From the IMG/VR virus record IMGVR_UViG_3300042338_000452, positions 1 to 39,042 of that record: 39,042 nucleotides of DNA. One strand, given 5' to 3'. A program made the translations under genes and the position numbers. This document shows positions 20,729 to 27,513 of the stretch, piece after piece. The notes below the pieces were generated by a model. The model worked only from the letters and a program-made list of their open reading frames with translations, was not told the DNA's origin and made no database searches. The DNA comes from a virus. The first letter of the stretch is position 1. The number at the start of each line of letters is the position of its first letter.

Positions 20729-21090
20729 CCGAAGCCGAACTACAGGCCCGCGTCATGCGCGGCATCGGTTCACGTCCTGACACCCGCGTATTCCGCAACC
20801 AGGTGGGAGTGTACCGGCTCGAAGATGGCAGGGTGATCGCGTCCGGCCTCTGTAAAGGATCCGGCGACCTGGTCGGGTGGCAAACCATAGAGGTCACCCC
20901 CTCGATGGTCGGCCGGCGAATTGCCGTGTTCATCTCACTGGAGATCAAAACCAGCAAAGGGCGCGTCAGCCCCGAGCAAATCAACTGGGCAAACGCTGTC
21001 CGGAAAGCCGGGGGCCGCGCTGGTGTGGCCAGAAGCCTCGAAGAGGCGCAACAAATTTTAACTCAACCGTTTCCATCCTTTGAAAATTGA
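20725..21090 (+). CDS. VRR-NUC domain nuclease
   Basis: This 121-residue protein is a stand-alone VRR-NUC nuclease of the PD-(D/E)xK fold. Signature segments are RVFRNQVGVYRLEDGRVIAS, then GLCKGSGDLVGW with the catalytic Asp, and VFISLEIKTSKGRVSPEQINW with the E-x-K pair, ending in the RAGVARSLEEA element. Stand-alone phage versions are found beside helicases and primases and are thought to cut branched DNA. Here it lies between the SF2 helicase and the primase-helicase, so all three are probably replication-recombination partners. GAGGAGGT precedes the ATG. Confidence 0.88.
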   Translation: MTEAELQARVMRGIGSRPDTRVFRNQVGVYRLEDGRVIASGLCKGSGDLVGWQTIEVTPSMVGRRIAVFISLEIKTSKGRVSPEQINWANAVRKAGGRAGVARSLEEAQQILTQPFPSFEN

Positions 21091-23698
21091 CTTCGACCGC
21101 ATCAATACGGCGGCCATCGGCTGCCTTGAATCCTTACTCACAGCCTGGTTCCCGGGCGGGAAACGTGAAGGCCCAGAGTTTAAGGTCGGCTCGCTCGAGG
21201 GCGAACCCGGGAGAAGCCTGAGCATCAGTCTCCGCTCCGGCGTCTGGAAAGACTTCTCCGCTGATCGTGGAGGCTCCGATCCGATCTCGCTCCTGGCTGC
21301 AATTCGCGGGTGCGATATGGGCAAAGCCGCCATCGAGCTCGAGGAGTATCTCGGAACGGGTGCCATTGAACAGCGGCCCGTTCCCCAGGCACAGCCAACC
21401 GTCGAGGAGTGGGAGCCACAAGCGCACGCGCCAGAGGGCACACCGGCTCCGAGTATTCGCCATTTCAAGTTCGGCGAGCCGACCCGTACGTGGGAATACA
21501 CCACGGCCGAGGGCCTGCTCATCGGGTACATTTGCCGGTTCGACACTGAGACAGGCAAGGAGGTGCTGCCCTACACCTGGTGCAAGTCAGCCAGCGCTGG
21601 CGTCTCTCAATGGAAATGGAAGGCATTCAGAAAGCCCCGTCCACTCTATGGACTGCCGCGCCTGGCTGATATGCCAACGGCGCCGGTCCTTATTGTCGAA
21701 GGTGAGAAATGCGCCGATGCCGCCCAAGCGCTCTTACCGACCGCTGTTGTGGTCGCATGGCCCGGCGGATCCAAGGCCGTGCGATACGTGGACCTCTCGC
21801 CTCTCTCTGAGCGCCGCGTCACGATCTGGCCGGATGCAGACCAGCCCGGCCGCGAAGCCGCCGAAGCTCTACGGGACATACTAGCGCCATCGGCCGCTGA
21901 TGTGCGTGTGCTCAACGCTCCCCATGACGCGCCACAAGGATGGGACGTCGCCGACGCTATAGCAGAAGGCTGGGACGAACAGCGGATCAAAGCGTTCATC
22001 CGAGACGGGGGCGCTCCAATACCAACGCCTGAACCTAGCATGGAGCCATACAAGGTTCCCATCGAGGCGGACGAATCCCGCGATCCGGCAGCAGCAGACG
22101 ACGAACCATTCCGGATCCTCGGCCACGCAAACGGCCAATGTTATTACCTGCCCCTCGACACACAGGCCGTGATGTCACTCTCTCCGGGGGCGCACCGAAA
22201 GCTCGAGCTGCTCATGCTCGCTCCTGCGCATCACTGGGAGTTGAATTACCCGAGCAAAGACGGCGCAAACTGGCTGGCCGCTGCAAACAGCCTGATTCAG
22301 CGCTCAAAACGTATCGATTTCGACGCTTCAATGGTCCGGGGGCGCGGTGCCTGGCTGGACGATGGCCGGGTGATCTATCATCGCGGTGCAAATCTGGTGG
22401 TGGACGGCACCGAAATGAAGCTGGCCGATTACGAAGGCCGCTGGACATACGAGAAGGGCCGGAAGCTGGCAATGGAGGTGGTCGAACCGCTAACAGCTAA
22501 GGAAGCGGCGAAGCTCATCGAGTTGGCGAAGTGTTTCCAGTTCCGGAACGCACTGGACCCCGTGCTTCTCGCCGGTTGGCTCGCTATGGCTCCAATCTGC
22601 GGAGCGCTCGAGTGGCGCCCTCACCTCTGGCTCACTGGGCCATCGGGTACCGGGAAAAGCTGGATTCTGGACAACGTAGTCCGGCCGGCACTCGGTAACT
22701 GTGCGCTCTACGTCCAATCGGCCACCACCGAAGCCGGGATCCGGCAGATGCTCGGATGCGACGCGCTCCCCGTTGTGTTCGACGAGGCCGAGACCGAACG
22801 CGACATGGATCAAAAGCGCATGCAGTCGGTGCTAATTCTCGCCCGGCAAGCGTCCAGGGAATCCGAAGGCCGGATTGCCAAGGGCTCTACCGGCGGCCAA
22901 GCGATCGCGTGGCACATTCGGTCCACGTTCCTCTTCTCGAGTATCGCCACAGCCGCAGTTCAGCGGGCCGACACCAGCCGGATCACAGTGTTGGACCTCA
23001 TTCCAGAGCACCAACGCAAGACGGACCGCTTTGAGGAGGCAAAGGCAATCTTCGCTGAAACGCTCGCTGATCCAAAATGGTGCGCAGCCCTACGGATGAG
23101 GTGTCTGAACCTGATGCCGGTCACCACGCGCAACGTGGCGAGGTTCAAGCAGGCCTCTCTCACGCATCTCGGCAGCCAGCGTGATTCGGATCAATTCGGC
23201 GCATTGCTCGCGGGGGCGTTCTCGCTCACCTCAAGCCGGGAGATCAATCCCGAGGGCGCAGCGGAGTTTTGCGCACGCCAAGACTGGTCCTCTATGTCCA
23301 CCGATGGCGGAGACCGCGACGAGTCCAACTGCCTCACCCATCTCCTGGAGGCGTCCGTGATCGCGGATCTCGATTCAGGGCCACCTACACGCACGACCGT
23401 GGTCGAGCTATGCCGGACGCTGGTTGAGTACAACCACGACAGCAAACAGGCCACAGCAGCACGGGCCGCGCTCGAGCGGATTGGTATTGCTGTGCAGAGA
23501 GGGGGCGTCGCCATCGCCAATGGGCATGACGAGCTGAGGCGCATCTTCAAGGAGACGATCTGGGCCGACAAGTGGAAGGACCAGTTTAAGCGTATCGATG
23601 GAGCGGAAGAGCTGCCGTGTGCCACGATTAACGGGATCAAGAAAAGAGCTGTACGGTTACCACTCGCTCAGTTTTACTGCCCGGCAGTAACTGCTTAA
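21080..23698 (+). CDS. Primase-helicase (Toprim plus AAA/DUF927-type ATPase)
   Basis: This 872-residue protein combines a primase half and a helicase half. Residues 50-60 contain VWKDFSADRGGSDPISLL, typical of phage primases. A Toprim domain spans about 203-290, with APVLIVEGEKCADAA and VTIWPDADQPGREAAE. The ATPase part has Walker A GPSGTGKSW near 520, a Walker B-like VVFDEAETE near 555, and a sensor region FLFSSIATAAV near 620. It should prime and unwind DNA at the origin. Start is TTG 21080, overlapping the nuclease gene by 11 nt; the first ATG is more than 70 codons further in. The repeat-rich putative origin begins directly after its stop. Confidence 0.88.
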   Translation: MKIDFDRINTAAIGCLESLLTAWFPGGKREGPEFKVGSLEGEPGRSLSISLRSGVWKDFSADRGGSDPISLLAAIRGCDMGKAAIELEEYLGTGAIEQRPVPQAQPTVEEWEPQAHAPEGTPAPSIRHFKFGEPTRTWEYTTAEGLLIGYICRFDTETGKEVLPYTWCKSASAGVSQWKWKAFRKPRPLYGLPRLADMPTAPVLIVEGEKCADAAQALLPTAVVVAWPGGSKAVRYVDLSPLSERRVTIWPDADQPGREAAEALRDILAPSAADVRVLNAPHDAPQGWDVADAIAEGWDEQRIKAFIRDGGAPIPTPEPSMEPYKVPIEADESRDPAAADDEPFRILGHANGQCYYLPLDTQAVMSLSPGAHRKLELLMLAPAHHWELNYPSKDGANWLAAANSLIQRSKRIDFDASMVRGRGAWLDDGRVIYHRGANLVVDGTEMKLADYEGRWTYEKGRKLAMEVVEPLTAKEAAKLIELAKCFQFRNALDPVLLAGWLAMAPICGALEWRPHLWLTGPSGTGKSWILDNVVRPALGNCALYVQSATTEAGIRQMLGCDALPVVFDEAETERDMDQKRMQSVLILARQASRESEGRIAKGSTGGQAIAWHIRSTFLFSSIATAAVQRADTSRITVLDLIPEHQRKTDRFEEAKAIFAETLADPKWCAALRMRCLNLMPVTTRNVARFKQASLTHLGSQRDSDQFGALLAGAFSLTSSREINPEGAAEFCARQDWSSMSTDGGDRDESNCLTHLLEASVIADLDSGPPTRTTVVELCRTLVEYNHDSKQATAARAALERIGIAVQRGGVAIANGHDELRRIFKETIWADKWKDQFKRIDGAEELPCATINGIKKRAVRLPLAQFYCPAVTA

Positions 23699-24040
23699 AT
23701 ATGAACTCTGCAAAGTCTGCACGGTCTGCAAATCAAGTCTGCAAGGGAAAGTGTTCATCGGTGGTTACTTGCGCTAAAGTCTGCAAAGTCTGCAAATTTT
23801 AGAAGTCCCCTCACATTCCGCACATGAGCGGGTGCGCAAGTGCGCCTGCGCTCGCGTGTGCGCGGGGAATAATAATAATTTAATAGGTAATAGATTTATT
23901 TATTATTTAGGGGAACGTAAGTCCTTGAGGCTGAGGGGGTTGCGAAGTCTGCAAGTGTGTCTGCAGCCGGTGCAGTGCAGAGCAGAGTTTGCAGACTAAT
24001 TGGGCTTAGCTGCCTGCACGCTGACAGCGTTGCACTTACA
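23699..24040. other. Putative replication origin: iteron-like repeats and AT-rich tract
   Basis: This 342-bp non-coding region follows the primase-helicase. It contains nine copies of the core TCTGCA (often AAGTCTGCAA): starts at 23707, 23716, 23725, 23738, 23780, 23789, 23948 and 23960 on plus, and an inverted copy (TTTGCAGACT) at 23988-23997. Within clusters they are spaced exactly 9 bp. A GC-rich stretch with repeated TGCGC (23833-23864) borders a 42-bp tract with only three G and no C (23868-23909), which fits a DNA unwinding element. The alternative is a cosB-like terminase binding region. Confidence 0.6.
23868..23909. other. AT-rich tract, candidate DNA unwinding element
   Basis: This 42-bp run has only three G and no C in an otherwise GC-rich genome. 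It lies between two clusters of TCTGCA repeats. Such asymmetric AT-rich tracts next to iterons are the usual sites of first strand opening. Confidence 0.6.
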
Positions 24041-24550
24041 ATGAATCCACGGGGTTTGATGGGATTCTGTTGCGGTTTTCGGGGACCGTGTCCAAACACC
24101 AGCAGGGTGCGCGCTCACCTCCACCCGCTTCCTCCGACTGCTCAGGCGGTCGCTGACGTCATCGGCGAAGATCTCACGCTCAGGCTCTGCTCACTGCATG
24201 AGTCACAACGGCGATACATCCCAAAGAGCGTATCGATCCATCACCCTGGTGCTCGGGCCATCGGTGTGGACCAGTGGCAACGCATCGTTCGCCACTTCGG
24301 AGGAGAGCTCATTGATCTGCCGTCCTGCGCTCGTGCTGCCCGTCAGCGGGCGATCAAGGCGCAGTTGGCCGCAGGTATGCCGCCGGACGCTGTGGCGGCC
24401 CATTACGGCCTGTCTCGTCGCCGCATCAGCCAGATCCTTCGGTCTCTCAGGTCGGCGCAGGCGACTGCCGAGCCTCCACCCACCCCCGGTCTTGGGTCCT
24501 CCCGGCGGGGGGCTCCTGCGGGTGAGAAGGAAATCTCAGAGGAAAACTAG
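24041..24550 (+). CDS. Mor/C-family transcription activator
   Basis: This protein of up to 169 residues matches the Mor family of phage Mu (Mor and C). It has an AVADVIGEDLTLRLCSLHESQ helix, RRYIPKSVS strands, HPGARAIGVDQWQRIVRHFGGE, and a C-terminal helix-turn-helix in MPPDAVAAHYGLSRRRISQI. Mor and C activate Mu middle and late promoters that lack a proper -35 box. The gene stands between the origin and the packaging genes, the right place for a late-gene switch. The start is uncertain: ATG 24041 or GTG 24107, the latter nearer the conserved domain. The last 25 residues are Pro/Gly-rich and variable. Confidence 0.75.
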   Translation: MNPRGLMGFCCGFRGPCPNTSRVRAHLHPLPPTAQAVADVIGEDLTLRLCSLHESQRRYIPKSVSIHHPGARAIGVDQWQRIVRHFGGELIDLPSCARAARQRAIKAQLAAGMPPDAVAAHYGLSRRRISQILRSLRSAQATAEPPPTPGLGSSRRGAPAGEKEISEEN

Positions 24551-24586
24551 ATCCGAATTTTATTTTTGCCGCTTTCGCTTTCGTTC

Positions 24587-25180
24587 ATGGAAACCACTCC
24601 CGACATTCTGACTATTTCCGCCAGCGATCTCGCGCGGGCGCTCGACGTGACAACTGCGCGCATTCGGCAAATGGCCGAAGACGGCACCGTTGTCCGTTCC
24701 AAACGCGGGAGATATGATCTAATCCGCTCGGTTCGCGGATACGTGAAATCAGTGCAGGAGCGGAAGCTCAACCAACACAGCGGAGCACCTGCCTCAGGAG
24801 AAGCCGGGGACTACGAAACCAACCGTGCCAGGCTAACCAAAGCGAAAGCCGACCTTGCAGAGATGGAGGTTTCGAAGATGCGCGGCGAAACTCTGGACGC
24901 GAAAGCCGTCGAGCAGGTCGTGGGTGAAATGCTCATCGACGCCAAGTCCAAGCTGGAGGCGTTCGAGTTCAAATTGAACGGCCTACTCGAGGGGCTCGAT
25001 ACCCTTGCCGCCCGCGCCCCTGTAATTCGTGGGTCTGTCTCTGAAGTGCTCACAGAACTCTCAAAGTACGATGCTGGACGAATCACTGACGCGTACATTT
25101 CGACGCTTGGCGAACCTTTTGACGCCGAGGCCGAACCTGACGGTGAGCCAGTGGGCAGACCGGTTCCGGCAACTCAGTAG
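24587..25180 (+). CDS. Terminase small subunit (Nu1-like)
   Basis: This 197-residue protein has a winged helix-turn-helix at the N-terminus (ISASDLARALDVTTARIRQM, then DGTVVRSKRGRYDLIRSVRGY), a linker, and a helical assembly region (RLTKAKADLAEMEVSKMRGE). This is the lambda gpNu1 / Phage_Nu1 architecture. It should recognise the cos site and load the large subunit. ATG 24587 is taken over an upstream TTG. No Shine-Dalgarno site is visible. The 3' end overlaps the large-subunit gene by 110 bp. Confidence 0.85.
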   Translation: METTPDILTISASDLARALDVTTARIRQMAEDGTVVRSKRGRYDLIRSVRGYVKSVQERKLNQHSGAPASGEAGDYETNRARLTKAKADLAEMEVSKMRGETLDAKAVEQVVGEMLIDAKSKLEAFEFKLNGLLEGLDTLAARAPVIRGSVSEVLTELSKYDAGRITDAYISTLGEPFDAEAEPDGEPVGRPVPATQ

Positions 25181-27026
25181 CGAGGCATCAGCGGAGCCAG
25201 GCGGTTGGGATACCTCCCGAGCGGAATACCAGCGCGGGATCATGGACGCGTGCGCGTCCGGCCTGAGCAGCGTCGTGATCATGTCGAGCGCACAGATCGG
25301 AAAGACCGAGATCCTGAACAACATCCTCGGCTACTACATCGACTACCAGCCGTGCTCGATCCTCGTGGTTCAGCCGAACCTGCAGGCCGCTCAAATGTGG
25401 AGCAAGGAACGCCTGGCGCCAATGATTCGCGACACGCCGGCGCTTCGGCAAAAGGTGTCTGACGTGAAGGCGCGGGACTCCTCGAACACGATTCTTCAGA
25501 AGCAATTCCCGGGCGGATACGTGGCGGTTACCGGGGCAGAGTCACCGGCCGGGCTGTGTTCGCGGCCCGTCCGTGTGCTGCTTATGGACGAGGTGGACCG
25601 GTACCCGGACAGTGCCGGAACGGAAGGCGATCCAGTGGATCTGGCCACGGCTCGAACCAAAAACTTCTGGAACCGCCTGATTATTGCGACCTCCACGCCA
25701 ACCGTGAAGGGGTTCTCGCGAATCGAGAAAGCGTTCCTGGAATCCGATCAGCGGCACTACTTCATTCCGTGCCCGCGCTGCGGAGAGGCGCATGTCCTGA
25801 AGTGGGGGAACATCGTTTGGGGTGAACGCACCCCTGCCAAAGGTGACCCGAGGAAGGCCGTGTTCCAGTGTCCGCACTGCTCGGGCTTCTTTTCAAACGG
25901 CGAGAAAAACGCGGCAGTCCGAATCGCGCCCAACGTCGGAGCGGGATGGAGAGCCACGGCACCATTCACAGGGAAGCCGGGCTTCCACATCTGGGAGGCG
26001 TACTCCCCCTGGCGCGAACTGTGGCAGATCGTCGAATCGTTCCTTGCCGCAAAGGGCGACCCGCAACGCCTCAAGACGTGGGTGAACACTACCCTCGGCG
26101 AAACGTGGGAAGACGCCGGTGAGGTCGTCCACGACCACGAGCTCCAGGAGCGTTGCGAGACCTACGCCGCGCCGGTGCCCGCTCGAGCGCTTTACCTGAC
26201 GGCCGGCGTCGACACCCAGCCGGACCGCTTGGAGGTGGAGGTCGTTGGCTGGGGGAAGGGCGAGGAGTCCTGGTCGATCGATCACCACGTAATCTACGGA
26301 GATCCGGACATCAAAGAGGGTACGCCTGGCAGCCCTTGGGACACGCTTACCGATTACATCCGGCGGGTGTGGCAACACGAGAGCGGCGCGGAGGTTTCGG
26401 TATCCCACACGATGATCGACTCGGGCGGTCACAATACGACGGCGGTCTACGAATACTGCAAGCGCCACAAGGGCGATCGGATCTACCCCATCAAGGGGAA
26501 GGGCGGCGACCTGCCGATTGTCGGTGGACGCCAGCGCACGAAGACCGGCAAGAGCGTACGGCCCGTGGACCTGTTCATTGTGGGGGTAGACAATGGAAAG
26601 CACGCGGTGATGAACCGTCTCCGGATCAAAGACCCAGGCCCCGGGTACTGTCATTTCCCACAGGGGCGCGATCCGGAGTGGTTCCGGCAGCTCACCTCCG
26701 AGAAGTTGGTGACGTCGTACAAAAAGGGCCGCCCCTCTCGCAAGTGGGAGCTGCAGTCCGGCCGTCGCAACGAAGCGCTGGATTGCCGGGTTTACGCGTA
26801 CGCGGCGTTCCTGGTGGGGGCTCCACAACTCGACAAGGTGGCGTTTCGCCTGAAGGCGGACGCCGCGCGCCGGGGGCCGCTTGTGGTGACGAAGCCTTCC
26901 GCCGACCCCACTCCGGCACCCGAAGAGGAAACCAACGCACAAGACCCCGAACCGTCAGAGCCTATTGTCAGAGCGCGACCTGCCCGCCCAAAACGGCGAG
27001 GCGGGTACGTATCTGCATGGCGCTAA
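25071..27026 (+). CDS. Terminase large subunit (lambda GpA family)
   Basis: This 651-residue protein is a GpA-family packaging motor and nuclease. Features in order: RPNLTVSQWADRFRQLSSEA near residue 25; a Walker A-like SSAQIGKTE near 78; Walker B VLLMDEVDRYP near 170; a zinc-binding pair CPRCGE and CPHCSG near 235-270; and the RNase H-like nuclease with GVDTQPDRLEVEVVGW near 380, MIDSGGHNTTAVYEY near 450 and NEALDCRVYAYAAF near 565. GpA terminases cut at cos sites. The start overlaps the small-subunit gene by 110 bp; GTG 25143 would shorten the overlap but lose part of the usual N-terminus. The C-terminal tail (after 600) is Pro/Glu-rich and encodes repeat copy 2. Confidence 0.93.
   Translation: MLDESLTRTFRRLANLLTPRPNLTVSQWADRFRQLSSEASAEPGGWDTSRAEYQRGIMDACASGLSSVVIMSSAQIGKTEILNNILGYYIDYQPCSILVVQPNLQAAQMWSKERLAPMIRDTPALRQKVSDVKARDSSNTILQKQFPGGYVAVTGAESPAGLCSRPVRVLLMDEVDRYPDSAGTEGDPVDLATARTKNFWNRLIIATSTPTVKGFSRIEKAFLESDQRHYFIPCPRCGEAHVLKWGNIVWGERTPAKGDPRKAVFQCPHCSGFFSNGEKNAAVRIAPNVGAGWRATAPFTGKPGFHIWEAYSPWRELWQIVESFLAAKGDPQRLKTWVNTTLGETWEDAGEVVHDHELQERCETYAAPVPARALYLTAGVDTQPDRLEVEVVGWGKGEESWSIDHHVIYGDPDIKEGTPGSPWDTLTDYIRRVWQHESGAEVSVSHTMIDSGGHNTTAVYEYCKRHKGDRIYPIKGKGGDLPIVGGRQRTKTGKSVRPVDLFIVGVDNGKHAVMNRLRIKDPGPGYCHFPQGRDPEWFRQLTSEKLVTSYKKGRPSRKWELQSGRRNEALDCRVYAYAAFLVGAPQLDKVAFRLKADAARRGPLVVTKPSADPTPAPEEETNAQDPEPSEPIVRARPARPKRRGGYVSAWR
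26927..26946 (+). repeat. Dispersed 20-bp repeat, copy 2 (inside terminase gene)
   Basis: This exact copy of GGAAACCAACGCACAAGACC lies in the variable C-terminal tail of the terminase gene and is read as E-E-T-N-A-Q-D-P. A TATTGT hexamer follows at 26963-26968, 16 nt downstream. The next gene starts 70 nt after the repeat. Copy 3 encodes a different peptide, so the DNA sequence is what is conserved. Confidence 0.9.
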
Positions 27027-27511
27027 CATCCGGCGAGAGCTTCAAAATTGAAATAACAGCCTCCGACGCCGCGAGCGTTCAGGTGGAATTTGCAGGGCCG
27101 TCTCATCGGACGGTTTCGGCAGTCCAAGGCGCGCCTGGTTGGGTTGCTACGGTGACAACAACCGGGTGGGCTCTGGGTACCTACATATATAATGTGTGGG
27201 CCACGTACGCGGACACCACGAGATCGGTGATCCAGCGGGGCAGCATTGAAATCACGGCGGCGCTGGCGAACCTGCCAATCGGGAGCATCGTTTCGACGTC
27301 TGCTCAGATGGTGGCGAACATCGAGGCCATGCTGGCAGGCAACGCCACCGAGGGTGTCCGGCGCTACAAGATCAACAACCGGGAACTCGAGCGCTACTCC
27401 GTGGGCGAGCTCATGCAGCTCCTGACCTACTGGAAGCAGCGCCTTGCCCGGGAGCAGCGCCGCGCCAGAGGCGAATCGATTTTAGGACCACGGATTGAGG
27501 TCCGGTTTTAA
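27017..27511 (+). CDS. Head-tail joining protein (gpW position) with N-terminal Ig-like domain
   Basis: This 164-residue protein lies between terminase and portal, the place of lambda gpW. Residues 1-85 are beta-rich (SGESFKIEITASDAASVQVE, GTYIYNVWATYADTTRSVIQ), like small Ig-like or add-on domains of phage structural proteins. Residues 100-164 are helical (IEAMLAGNATEGVRRYKINN, VGELMQLLTYWKQRLAREQ), matching the gpW/DUF6148-like pattern of a helix, an R-(Y)-x-I-x-x-R turn and a second helix. Lambda gpW is only 68 residues, so the N-terminal domain is an addition. The start overlaps the terminase stop by 10 bp. Confidence 0.7.
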   Translation: MALTSGESFKIEITASDAASVQVEFAGPSHRTVSAVQGAPGWVATVTTTGWALGTYIYNVWATYADTTRSVIQRGSIEITAALANLPIGSIVSTSAQMVANIEAMLAGNATEGVRRYKINNRELERYSVGELMQLLTYWKQRLAREQRRARGESILGPRIEVRF

Positions 27512-27513
27512 CC

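Noticed and set aside
23008-23024. Fifth copy of the 20-bp element (ACCAACGCAAGAC)
   Set aside because: It lacks two bases in the middle and the flanks, lies in the middle of the primase-helicase coding sequence and has no nearby start codon.
23699-24040. CRISPR array
   Set aside because: The repeats are 6-10 bp with irregular or 9-bp spacing and no unique spacers of constant length; no cas genes are present anywhere.
25893-26942. 349-residue minus-strand ORF
   Set aside because: It is antisense to the terminase gene, whose protein motifs are unmistakable; the long open frame follows from GC-rich codon usage.
26153-27016. N-terminal extension of the gpW-position gene
   Set aside because: The frame is open upstream but reads an Arg/Gly-rich shadow of the terminase gene; ATG 27017 begins the recognisable domain.
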